Assembly (NCBI GenBank): GCA_024275215.1
Contig: JAJRZO010000163.1
Span: 1 to 11,072 of the forward strand
Source: Candidatus Zixiibacteriota bacterium
GTDB lineage: Bacteria; Zixibacteria; MSB-5A5; JAABVY01; JAHJOQ01
Length of the DNA stretch: 11,072 bases
Reading direction: 5' to 3'
In this document: positions 1-6,754 of the stretch, in pieces
Layout: the number at the start of each line of letters is the position of its first letter
How positions within the stretch are numbered: position 1 is the stretch's first letter
Translations under genes and position numbers: made by a program
Notes under the pieces: generated by a model
Seen by the model: only the letters and a program-made list of their open reading frames with translations
Told to the model about the DNA's origin: nothing
Database searches by the model: none

Positions 1-3
1 GCT

Positions 4-144
4 TGTTGAAAAACCCACCTCAAGTGCTCGCAGGGGCTGTGCCCCTGCGGATTCTCTGTTGTAACTATCTGCAATGCAATATACTAAATACACGGCAGCA
101 CAGCTACCGTGTGCACTTTACGAGGCAACTTAACTTTTTCAACA
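4..144. repeat. Inverted-repeat-bounded segment, possible interspersed repeat
   Basis: TGTTGAAAAA at 4-13 is the exact reverse complement of TTTTTCAACA at 135-144, giving two 10-base arms about 120 bases apart. Between them lie a perfect GC-rich hairpin and a smaller inverted repeat (ACACGG at 90-95, CCGTGT at 107-112). Nested inverted repeats in a non-coding stretch suit a MITE-like or other dispersed repeat. The arms are short and AT-rich, so chance is possible, and the element may continue past the left edge. Confidence 0.35.
29..49. repeat. GC-rich perfect hairpin (9-bp stem, 3-base loop)
   Basis: CGCAGGGGC at 29-37 and GCCCCTGCG at 41-49 are exact reverse complements around the loop TGT. 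Read on the minus strand, a run of five T follows only after about 15 bases (13 down to 9), so it is not a textbook intrinsic terminator. It could still end the minus-strand transcript or be the core of a dispersed repeat. Confidence 0.6.
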
Positions 145-255
145 CGCCTCTTCGCGGGAATGACGTTACTTACTTCCGCAGACATAATTACCTACTTTAA
201 TATCTTTTGAGACAGCCTGTGGACATCTGCCGCGCACAAAATATATTAGCCATAG

Positions 256-278
256 CCCATCCGGAGTGTAACGATGGG
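256..278 (-). terminator. Weak terminator-like hairpin after the last gene
   Basis: CCCATC (256-261) and GATGGG (273-278) can pair into a 6-bp stem with an 11-base loop, 30 to 53 bases past the stop of the last minus-strand gene. The minus-strand sequence after the stem is AT-rich with a short T run near 238-241 but has no immediate U-tract. It is a candidate for the end of the long transcript, on weak evidence. Confidence 0.2.
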
Positions 279-308
279 TGGGATTATATTTCTGACGACA
301 ATTCTTCA

Positions 309-1013
309 TCACGGATTCAATCTCACCATCACTCGCCTGACATATTCATCAAGCGGAATCTCGTCGGTTTCGCCGGTGAAGATGTATATCCTGACACACT
401 TGGTCACACCACCTAACACTGTCCTGCCATATATATAGCGCTGCCCTTCTTTGACTGTCACTGGGAATTCGACATTACCAAACCTGTCGATATGAATCTC
501 CGGGACTTCTTCTTCATACTCGCCCTCGGCAGCATAGTACAGTTTTGAACCGGGAGATATTTTGAATTTGACAGTCATGGTTAACCCGCCTTCAAGACGA
601 ACAGTCCGATATTCCATTCTGAGAACCGGATCATATTCCTCAAATACAATCTGACGGTTTGCATCGCTTACTGTCGCACCATCGCGTACCTTGCGCAACT
701 GCGGCAACGCCCTGATGTCATTGTGCATTCGATGGATGTCATTCAGCGATTCGACCGTGAACTCGCAGTATATCGAGTCATCGCCGACATCCACAAATAC
801 GTTGAAATCCTCCATCCGATACCGCTCGATCAACCGTTCGAGCCTGTCAGCGTCTTCCTTCTCAGTATTCCTGAAAATGTACTCGCATCTGATCGCCGAA
901 ATCTCGCTCGGAGCAAGCTGGCGAGTCGACGCACACTGAAGAGAGACAACACAAAAAACTGCGATAGCAAACAAACTCGGTAAAAGGAATCCGATTGGTC
1001 GATTACTGGTCAT
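309..1013 (-). CDS. Exported protein of unknown function
   Basis: I do not recognise this 234-residue protein. Residues 8-25 form a hydrophobic signal-peptide core after a short N-terminus with Arg5. It ends SLQC at Cys27, which is a poor lipobox, so either lipoprotein processing or signal peptidase I cleavage near CAS is possible. Residues 40-104 look like a small alpha/beta fold with two acidic helices and the strand pair NVFVDVGDDSIYCEFTV. Residues 140-215 are rich in alternating hydrophobic strands (LTMTVKFKI, VEFPVTV, CVRIYIFTG), suggesting a beta-sandwich. A periplasmic or outer-membrane-linked location is inferred. I chose the ATG at 1013 because it directly precedes the signal peptide; an upstream in-frame start at 1088 would overlap the Smr gene and bury the signal. 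No strong ribosome binding site is seen. It lies 44 bases after the Smr stop and is probably the last gene of the run. Confidence 0.75.
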   Translation of the reverse strand: MTSNRPIGFLLPSLFAIAVFCVVSLQCASTRQLAPSEISAIRCEYIFRNTEKEDADRLERLIERYRMEDFNVFVDVGDDSIYCEFTVESLNDIHRMHNDIRALPQLRKVRDGATVSDANRQIVFEEYDPVLRMEYRTVRLEGGLTMTVKFKISPGSKLYYAAEGEYEEEVPEIHIDRFGNVEFPVTVKEGQRYIYGRTVLGGVTKCVRIYIFTGETDEIPLDEYVRRVMVRLNP

Positions 1014-1057
1014 GCAAACATTGTAGAGGGCAGGAAGAAGTGAGTCAATAAAAAACG

Positions 1058-1345
1058 CTATTTGAGAATAACGACCGTCGCACCCCACGATCCACCCGAT
1101 CCGCTTTCATGTCGATACGACACGACTCTCGGATGCTTGTCGAGAATCGAATGGACAATACGCCTGAGCGTCCCAGTGCCTTTGCCATGAATGATCCTGA
1201 TCTGCATGATGGAACGATTCAGGCATTCTTCGATATACTCCGGTACAAGGTCTTTCACATCGCTCGGCGAAAATGTATGCAGATCGAGTGTACCATCGAT
1301 CGGATATTCGGCAGGAGTGTTGTCGTTCAATTTGTCCACCATCAT
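1058..1345 (-). CDS. Stand-alone Smr-domain protein
   Basis: This 95-residue protein is essentially one Smr (small MutS-related) domain. It shows the LDLH motif at 20-23, the glycine-rich loop HGKGTGTLR at 53-61, and a C-terminal GGSWGATVVIL strand at 84-94 that matches the last conserved block. Smr domains bind nucleic acid, and several have nicking or RNA endonuclease activity. The stand-alone short form has no firmly established role, so the substrate here is unknown. The motif reads LDLHT rather than LDLHG, which I believe is common in the short form. The start at 1345 gives an ATGA overlap with the ComF stop, suggesting translational coupling. A longer reading to 1396 would only add residues translated out of frame from the ComF gene. 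Family assignment is confident; the molecular function is not. Confidence 0.9.
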   Translation of the reverse strand: MMVDKLNDNTPAEYPIDGTLDLHTFSPSDVKDLVPEYIEECLNRSIMQIRIIHGKGTGTLRRIVHSILDKHPRVVSYRHESGSGGSWGATVVILK

Positions 1346-2118
1346 TCTATCGATGTTGCAGCCACAGCGATTACTGCTGCGAATACATTCCTGCATCCGG
1401 ATTTTCGCAACTCCAATGCCGCTTCGTTCAAAGTAGCTCCAGTCGTTGTAACGTCATCTATGAGGAGTATTCGCTTACCAGCGACTGCATCGTGTTTCGT
1501 AACAGAGAACGCTCCCTTCATATTATTGACACGCTGGCTCGCATTCAAACCTGTCTGATCTTTCGTTCGTTTCACTCTTTTGAGTAAATCATCAGTAACG
1601 GGTAATGATGTTTTATCAGAAAGCGACTGAGCAAAAACGAACGATTGATTGAATCCACGCTGCCGTTGCCTTGTCCAGTGCAATGGGATTGGGATAATCA
1701 GATCAATCAGTCTGACTGCATCTGCATTCATGAGTCTCGATGCGAGCATACAAGACAGCTTATTCGCCAGCGGCAACAGCGAATCGTATTTCAAACCGTG
1801 TACAACAGACCTGAAGAAATCATCGAAAGTCCCGCAGGCAAACAGAGCGGAAATCGGCGACTTCTTCTCGCAGGATTTGCAACCTGTTCTAAGGCTCACA
1901 ATCTCCAAACGGCATTCCGGACAGAGCACCTCTTCCACTTGACTCGCAAGGTCCAGACAATTCTCACAATAATAATCATAGCCCCGTTTTAACCGCTGTC
2001 CGCAGCAGATGCACTCTGGATAGAAAAAGAAATCAAGCAAATCATTGATTAGTATCCGTGACTGCATTGCAACAGCGCCATGTAAGATCGAATTTGCTGG
2101 AATTGCCGAGATACTCAT
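1342..2118 (-). CDS. comF: ComF-family phosphoribosyltransferase-like protein
   Basis: The 258-residue product has the two-part layout of ComF proteins. An N-terminal zinc-ribbon region is rich in cysteine (Cys36, 38, 39, 51, 54, 66, 69, 80, 83, largely CxxC pairs). It is followed by a type I phosphoribosyltransferase domain with the PRPP-binding motif ILLIDDVTTTGATL at 217-230 and the family signature RQRGFNQS near 152-159. ComF is needed for DNA uptake in naturally competent bacteria, where it acts in the cytosol with the ComFA helicase, but homologues are also found in species not known to be competent. No other competence gene is visible here. The ATG at 2118 lies 3 bases after the TPR gene stop, behind GGAAAATGAG, a modest Shine-Dalgarno. 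A later Met18 (2067) has no ribosome site. The 3' end overlaps the Smr start by 4 bases. Confidence 0.9.
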   Translation of the reverse strand: MSISAIPANSILHGAVAMQSRILINDLLDFFFYPECICCGQRLKRGYDYYCENCLDLASQVEEVLCPECRLEIVSLRTGCKSCEKKSPISALFACGTFDDFFRSVVHGLKYDSLLPLANKLSCMLASRLMNADAVRLIDLIIPIPLHWTRQRQRGFNQSFVFAQSLSDKTSLPVTDDLLKRVKRTKDQTGLNASQRVNNMKGAFSVTKHDAVAGKRILLIDDVTTTGATLNEAALELRKSGCRNVFAAVIAVAATSIE

Positions 2119-2121
2119 ATC

Positions 2122-2691
2122 TCATTTTCCGGTGGTGTCCGGCGTGTTAAGCGAATGTTCGTCAATAAAATTTCTCACTCGGTTGGACAGGTCGCCTTCC
2201 GGCTCCAATTCGAGATACTTTTTCCAGTATTCCAGCATGAGCGAATCATTGCCCAGGCCGCCATGAACGATTCCGAGATTGAAATGAGCGATTGCATGGT
2301 CGGGTTGAATTGATATGGCTTTCTCGAAATCCTGAAGAGCTTCGTCAAGCTGATCTGTCGCGAAAAAACAGGAACCTCTGTCAACCATAACATCAACGAG
2401 AGTTGAGTCAATTTCAAGAACGCGTGTATAGTATTGTATGGCTTCATGATAACGCTGCGAATCCATAAGGTGATTCCCGGTGTCGACGAGTTGACTGATG
2501 TCGTCGATTCCCTGCAGATCTGCTGTCGCTGTGGAAGGTTCACTCACGATTTCTGCGTCAGTCGTATTCGTATAATAAAATCCTGTGAATCCAATCAGCG
2601 CCAATCCCAGGGATGTGATAAGGATTATCACATCCCTCCTGAGATGCGAATGTTCTGCCTGCGATTGGTAGTTGCCGTTTGCTTCATTCAC
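2122..2691 (-). CDS. Membrane-anchored TPR protein
   Basis: This 189-residue protein has a short polar N-terminus, one transmembrane helix at about 20-40 and a soluble C-terminal domain with three tandem tetratricopeptide repeats (about 66-99, 100-133, 134-167). The second is the clearest, with the pattern ALQDFEKAISIQP. TPRs are protein-binding scaffolds; the partner is unknown. The RR before the helix favours an N-in, C-out topology, so the repeats would face the periplasm. The start is GTG at 2691, supported by AAGGGAG six bases upstream. It begins 27 bases after rel and ends 3 bases before comF, so co-transcription is likely. The segment coding for the membrane helix contains a 13-bp perfect palindrome (2609-2637). 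The domain call is firm; any specific function would be a guess. Confidence 0.88.
   Translation of the reverse strand: MNEANGNYQSQAEHSHLRRDVIILITSLGLALIGFTGFYYTNTTDAEIVSEPSTATADLQGIDDISQLVDTGNHLMDSQRYHEAIQYYTRVLEIDSTLVDVMVDRGSCFFATDQLDEALQDFEKAISIQPDHAIAHFNLGIVHGGLGNDSLMLEYWKKYLELEPEGDLSNRVRNFIDEHSLNTPDTTGK
2609..2637. repeat. 13-bp perfect palindrome with 3-base spacer inside a gene
   Basis: AGGGATGTGATAA at 2609-2621 and TTATCACATCCCT at 2625-2637 are exact reverse complements separated by GGA. The site lies in the coding sequence for the membrane helix of the TPR protein, about 55 to 80 bases after its start codon. In mRNA it would form a very stable 13-bp hairpin. There is no T-tract after it on either strand, so it is not an intrinsic terminator. 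TGTGA and TCACA half-sites are separated by nine bases, not the six of a CRP site. Confidence 0.75.
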
Positions 2692-2697
2692 TCGTGG

Positions 2698-2704
2698 CTC
2701 CCTT
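2698..2704 (-). promoter_or_regulatory. Ribosome binding site deciding a GTG start
   Basis: AAGGGAG on the minus strand lies six bases before the GTG at 2691. This supports GTG as the true start of the TPR gene. Confidence 0.75.
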
Positions 2705-2718
2705 CTGTACAGAGTTTA

Positions 2719-4887
2719 TTAGTCATCCTTGCCGCCCTTGGATCTTGATATCGAAATTACGCCTTTCGTGCTCTTAACTTTTTTCATCACTCTCTCAAGG
2801 TGCCTGAGATTCCTGATTTCTATTACGAGTTTGCCGTTCGCCACTCCTTCTTCAGAAGTCATAACAGCATCTCTAATGTTGACATTTTCCGACGCGAATG
2901 AATCGAGCACATCGCGCAGGGCATTCTTTCGGTCTTCGACAGCAATATCGAGCCTGACGAGAAAAGAGTCGTCTTTTTCGACGTCCCACTCGACCTCGAT
3001 GAGCCGGTCGGGATCATCTTTCATCCTGAGCGCAGCTTCGCAGTCAGCGCGATGAATCGATATGCCACGCCCGCGAGTTACAAAGCCGATTATTTTCTCA
3101 CCGGGCACCGGCTGGCAACATTGCGCAAATCGGAACATCATGTTGCCAAGTCCCTGAATTCTTATACCCTTGGATCCACGCGCCCGGTCAAGGAATTTCT
3201 TGACGATAGTCTCTTTTGGAGGTTCCTGTTCAGGAGGATACAAGCGCGAAAGAACATTCGCTGCCGATACATCTCCCTGTCCGACACCTGCGTATAACCC
3301 TTCGATGGAACTAAAAGAAAGAGCCTGAGCACAATCAAGAAGCTGATCGTCAGTCGGAAACTTTAGTTTCTTTTTCCTCAGGGTTTTCTCGATCATCTCT
3401 TTGCCAAGAGTGACTGACTGCTCGAATCCCTTTTGTTTAAGGAATCTCTTGATTTTCGAACGAGCCTTAGAAGTCTTGACAACTTTCAGCCAGTCCTGAC
3501 TCGGTTCCTGATTCGGGGAAGTCAATATCTCCACTTCATCGCCACTTTTCAGCCTTGACGCCAGAGGTACGAGTTTGCCGTTGACTTTCGCGCCCGTGCA
3601 TCTCAACCCGACATTCGTGTGAACCGCAAAGGCGAAATCGAGCGGCGTTGATTCAGCCGGAAGGTGTTTTAATTCACCGTCGGGAGTAAAGACAAACACT
3701 TCGTCATGGAACAGGTCGATCTTCAGATATTCGAGAAATTCAGCAGGATTTGTCATATCCTTCTGCCAGTCGAGAACTTCGCGAAGCCAGTTGAATTGTT
3801 TGTCTGATGGATCGACTTCTTTCTTTCCCTCCTTATAGAGCCAGTGAGATGCGATACCATATTCCGCAGTGTAGTGCATCTGCCTTGTTCTGATCTGAAT
3901 TTCGACAAGTCTCCCCTCAGGTCCGATCACGTTCGTGTGGAGCGACTGATAACCGTTCGCCTTTGGGTTTGCGATATAATCGTCAAATCCGATGCCCGAT
4001 GGTTTGTATATCTGATGCACCATGCCGAGAGCTGCATAGCACTCACCGACAGATTCTACAATCACGCGAATTGCAAACAAATCATATATTTCCTCGAATG
4101 ACCTGTCTTTGGTTCTCATTTTTCTCGCGATCGAGTCAATGGATTTTGCACGGCCATAGACGGATGCTTTCATACCGCTGTTCTCAAATGCCACCTGCAG
4201 AGGCTTGACAATTTCTTTTATATATTCATCTCGCTCTGAAACTGTCTCGGCGATTCTGCTCGAAATGAAATCATAAGTTTCCGGATCGAGATACTTGATT
4301 GAAAGGTCTTCAAGTTCCCACTTGACCTTGGCCATACCGAATCTGTTCGCAAGCGGAGCATAAACATCGTATGTCTCTTCTGCGATGCGTTTCTGCTTCT
4401 CTTTGGGCAGATACTCGAGTGTACGCATATTGTGCAGTCGGTCCGCGAGCTTTATGAGTATCACACGAATATCGTCAGCCATCGACAGAAGCATTTTCCG
4501 GAAATTTTCGGCCTGCGATTCGACAACTGACTGAGCGCTGAATGTTGAAATTCTTGTGACGCCATCAACGAGTCCGGCGATTTCCTCACCGAATTCCTGT
4601 GTGAATTCCTCCATCGATACGCCGGTATCCTCGACCACATCGTGCAGCAGACCTGCGGCTATCGTCGCCGAATCGAGATGCAACTCTGCGAGGATCAAAG
4701 CAGTCTGCACAGAGTGCAACAAATACGGGTCGCCTGACACACGTTTCTGCCTGGCATGAGCTTTCTCAGCGTATTTATAGGCTTTTCTCAACAGGGGTAT
4801 GTTCACGTTCGCGTTGAACGCCTCAACCGCGATCATGAATTCCGCGAGATTAACAAGCCCGAATTTCTTACCAGCCGATACCGGCAT
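2719..4887 (-). CDS. rel: Bifunctional (p)ppGpp synthetase/hydrolase (RelA/SpoT family)
   Basis: This 722-residue protein has the full long-RSH layout and would set the cytosolic alarmone level in the stringent response. The HD hydrolase domain (about 30-190) keeps Arg49, His58, HDxxED at 82-87, Asp149 and Asn153, so hydrolysis of (p)ppGpp should work. The synthetase domain (about 235-355) keeps YGR at 244-246, Asp269, the ANPKANGYQSLHT block and Glu329. Then follow a TGS domain (about 390-455), a helical region, a conserved-cysteine zinc-finger domain (Cys590, Cys591, His612, Cys616) and a C-terminal ACT/RRM domain (about 641-716). Bifunctional members usually carry RxKD before YIA and RelA carries ExDD; here it is GFDD (300-303). 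The ATG at 4887 follows a weak GGATGG; Met18 at 4836, behind GGAATTC, is an alternative start. It lies 23 bases after the GT4 gene and 27 before the TPR gene. Confidence 0.96.
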   Translation of the reverse strand: MPVSAGKKFGLVNLAEFMIAVEAFNANVNIPLLRKAYKYAEKAHARQKRVSGDPYLLHSVQTALILAELHLDSATIAAGLLHDVVEDTGVSMEEFTQEFGEEIAGLVDGVTRISTFSAQSVVESQAENFRKMLLSMADDIRVILIKLADRLHNMRTLEYLPKEKQKRIAEETYDVYAPLANRFGMAKVKWELEDLSIKYLDPETYDFISSRIAETVSERDEYIKEIVKPLQVAFENSGMKASVYGRAKSIDSIARKMRTKDRSFEEIYDLFAIRVIVESVGECYAALGMVHQIYKPSGIGFDDYIANPKANGYQSLHTNVIGPEGRLVEIQIRTRQMHYTAEYGIASHWLYKEGKKEVDPSDKQFNWLREVLDWQKDMTNPAEFLEYLKIDLFHDEVFVFTPDGELKHLPAESTPLDFAFAVHTNVGLRCTGAKVNGKLVPLASRLKSGDEVEILTSPNQEPSQDWLKVVKTSKARSKIKRFLKQKGFEQSVTLGKEMIEKTLRKKKLKFPTDDQLLDCAQALSFSSIEGLYAGVGQGDVSAANVLSRLYPPEQEPPKETIVKKFLDRARGSKGIRIQGLGNMMFRFAQCCQPVPGEKIIGFVTRGRGISIHRADCEAALRMKDDPDRLIEVEWDVEKDDSFLVRLDIAVEDRKNALRDVLDSFASENVNIRDAVMTSEEGVANGKLVIEIRNLRHLERVMKKVKSTKGVISISRSKGGKDD

Positions 4888-4910
4888 TGACTACCATCCG
4901 ATACTTATAA

Positions 4911-6011
4911 TCACATTTGCAGAGCGATACGGTTGTATTGCTCCACTACTTCCCTGCACACAACATCTATCCCATACTCTGATGCTCGTTTTGCGGCATT
5001 TGTCGCTACAGTTTTTCTCAACTGCTCTTCATCGAGGAGCGACCCAATAATCCTGTAAAGTTTTTCATCGTCCTCGACAGGGAAAACAAAACCTGTTCTG
5101 CCTTCTTCGATAAAATCCAGCGGACCACCACACTCAGATACGACAGGTGCAGTATCGCAGGCTCCGGCCTCGATCAGGGATGTCCCAAGGCCCTCAGACC
5201 TCGACGATAAAACGAAAACATCCAGAAGCGAATAAAATTCCGGCATCTTGTCGATATGTCCGAGCATCTTCACTCTTTTCCCGACCTCGATGAAATCTAT
5301 CAACTTTTCGACCTCGGTTCTTCGGGATCCGTCACCCGCCACCAATAATATAAAATCGTCACGATCGTAGGAAAGTTTCGAGATTGCGTTAATAAGTGTG
5401 TCAATGTCTTTATTATCATCAAGCGCGCTCGCAGTGCCAATATAGAACTTGCTGTCAGGTATTCCATAGCTGGTTCTAAAGCCATCTGTTTCTACACTCC
5501 TGAAATAATGTAAGTCGACTCCGCTTGGAATATGTACTACCCTCCTGTCGGGAACTCCCAGATCGAGCAGTTCTCGCTCGACCGCTGTCGAGACGGCGAT
5601 AAACAATGTTACACTCTTGCTATTGTACTTGAAACGTGAAACGACATTTTTCGGTTTACTGCTGATAACTCTTCGTGTGACCACAACTCGGATAGCGCTG
5701 TCGATAAACGCCAGTGTCAGGGCGATATTGTGTCCGTGTGAATCGTGGGCATGCACGATGTTGTATCCCATCTCAGCGCAGATTCTTCTGATTCGTCTGC
5801 TTTCGCCGACGATGTCATAACCTCGATAGTTGATCGGGAATGTGCTCACGCCTATTCCTGCGAGGCGTTTTTCAAGCTCCCCTCCGGACGCTACGACACA
5901 ACCTGTGGTGATTCCATTTTCTTTCAGGAATCGAGCCAGATAGAATACCTGTCTTTGTCCTCCCCTGAATGATTTTCCCAGGTCGATATGAAGTACGCCG
6001 TATTGTTTCAC
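4911..6011 (-). CDS. Glycosyltransferase family 4 (GT-B fold)
   Basis: The 366-residue protein is a retaining GT4-type glycosyltransferase. Its N-terminal Rossmann half contains the glycine-rich GKSFRGGQRQ loop (12-21) and the VHAHD segment (86-90). The linker has the typical IPSGVDLHYF (161-170). The C-terminal donor-binding half has VAGDGSRR (224-231) and an EX7E motif with Glu273 and Glu281 in SRSEGLGTSLIEAGA. It would transfer a sugar from a nucleotide donor to a growing cell-surface glycan on the cytoplasmic face of the inner membrane. The exact sugar cannot be read from sequence. Its place behind the GT2, GT9 and exporter genes suggests LPS-core or similar glycolipid assembly. The start is GTG at 6011, overlapping the GT2 stop by four bases (GTGA), with AAGG seven bases upstream. 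Confidence 0.92.
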   Translation of the reverse strand: MKQYGVLHIDLGKSFRGGQRQVFYLARFLKENGITTGCVVASGGELEKRLAGIGVSTFPINYRGYDIVGESRRIRRICAEMGYNIVHAHDSHGHNIALTLAFIDSAIRVVVTRRVISSKPKNVVSRFKYNSKSVTLFIAVSTAVERELLDLGVPDRRVVHIPSGVDLHYFRSVETDGFRTSYGIPDSKFYIGTASALDDNKDIDTLINAISKLSYDRDDFILLVAGDGSRRTEVEKLIDFIEVGKRVKMLGHIDKMPEFYSLLDVFVLSSRSEGLGTSLIEAGACDTAPVVSECGGPLDFIEEGRTGFVFPVEDDEKLYRIIGSLLDEEQLRKTVATNAAKRASEYGIDVVCREVVEQYNRIALQM

Positions 6012-6754
6012 CGTTTGACCTTCGTGAGTGCGAACCAGTATTTCATGAATTGTCCGGTTGCGGTCATGACTGCTATCCAGAGTCCGGTAATGCCGTCAGC
6101 AAATCCTCGCTGGACCAACAGCTTCTTTAGAAAATAAACAAAGGGTGCAGTCGCCAAACGGACTAACGGAAATCTGCCTCCGGCTCTTATGTATCTCTCG
6201 GCTCCGAGTTCAGCGTAGGTTACGAGCTTCCTCACGTATGACTTCATGTCGGGATAGCTGTAATGCAGCAACTGTCCTGTCAGTCTCGCCAACTCACCAT
6301 CGCACGAGACTTTTTCATGCAGCATATCATCCGAAAAGAGTCCGGAGTTTTTCCTGAACAACCGCAAGACATAGTCAGGATACCAGCCGGAATACATCAC
6401 CCAGTTTCCGCACAGACTCGTCACTCGAAGCAATTCATAGCCCACGATGTCGCTCTTTAATGAAACTACATTCCTTATTTCACGCCTGAGCTTCTCGGTC
6501 AATACTTCATCTGCATCGAGCGAAAGAATAAACTCGGTTTCTGCCAATGTACAAGCGTCATTCTTGGTTGTTCCGAATCCTTTCCATTCAACAGATACAA
6601 CATCGGCTCCATGCTCTGCGGCCTCATCGCGAGTAAGATCATTCGATCCGGTGTCTGCAATGATCACCCTGCCGAGTGATATTGCGCTGTCGATACACCG
6701 ACCGATGTTGTCCTGCTCGTTCCTTGTAATTATCACGGTAGTGACATCACTCAT
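6008..6754 (-). CDS. GT2 glycosyltransferase, LPS-core WaaE/KdtX-like
   Basis: This 248-residue inverting GT-A enzyme starts with the classic TVIITRNEQDNI strand and loop (6-17), then ADTGSNDLT (34-41), the EWKGFGTTKN block (57-65) and a DxD-type motif LDADE (79-83) for metal and nucleotide-sugar binding. The middle part (GWYPDYVLRLFRK at 123-135, LHEKV at 145-149, LLHYSY at 162-167) and the hydrophobic C-terminal region resemble the WaaE/KdtX group that adds glucose to LPS-core heptose. That specificity is inference. The ATG at 6754 overlaps the GT9 stop by eight bases (ATGAGTGA). A longer reading would need a TTG at 6787 inside the GT9 gene and adds nothing conserved. The 3' end overlaps the GT4 start by four bases. 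Confidence 0.9.
   Translation of the reverse strand: MSDVTTVIITRNEQDNIGRCIDSAISLGRVIIADTGSNDLTRDEAAEHGADVVSVEWKGFGTTKNDACTLAETEFILSLDADEVLTEKLRREIRNVVSLKSDIVGYELLRVTSLCGNWVMYSGWYPDYVLRLFRKNSGLFSDDMLHEKVSCDGELARLTGQLLHYSYPDMKSYVRKLVTYAELGAERYIRAGGRFPLVRLATAPFVYFLKKLLVQRGFADGITGLWIAVMTATGQFMKYWFALTKVKR
6019..6022 (-). promoter_or_regulatory. Ribosome binding site deciding a GTG start
   Basis: AAGG on the minus strand sits seven bases before the GTG at 6011, inside the end of the GT2 gene. It supports the GTG start of the GT4 gene and translational coupling through the GTGA overlap. Confidence 0.5.

Larger units (their letters stand above)
1..308. other. Non-coding left end with repeat-like sequence
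   Basis: No convincing gene is present. The short open frames here lack ribosome binding sites and recognisable protein features. The stretch holds a GC-rich hairpin (29-49), an inverted repeat with arms at 4-13 and 135-144, a weak hairpin (256-278), and the phrase CTTCGCGGGAATGACG (150-165), which resembles dispersed intergenic repeats seen in many bacterial genomes. It lies downstream of the minus-strand gene run, so it should contain the 3' end of that transcript. The repeat interpretation is inference; the inverted repeats are seen directly. Confidence 0.6.

Noticed and set aside
3..200. Plus-strand open frame at the left end
   Set aside because: It reads through hairpins and repeat-like sequence and has no ribosome site or protein-like composition.
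1346..1396. Extra N-terminal residues for the Smr protein
   Set aside because: They come from the comF gene read in another frame; the ATGA overlap at 1345 is the natural start.
1109..1558. Plus-strand open frame of 149 codons
   Set aside because: It is antisense to the well-supported smr and comF genes and has no recognisable domain or ribosome site.
1645..1992. Plus-strand open frame of 115 codons
   Set aside because: Antisense to comF, whose zinc-ribbon and PRPP motifs show the minus strand is the coding one.
1342..2118. A competence (DNA uptake) locus built around comF and smr
   Set aside because: No ComEA, ComEC, ComFA, DprA or pilus genes are present, and ComF-family proteins are common in species not known to be competent.
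2613..2633. CRP/FNR-type operator reading of the TGTGA...TCACA palindrome
   Set aside because: The half-sites are nine bases apart rather than six, and the site is well inside a gene with no promoter seen next to it.
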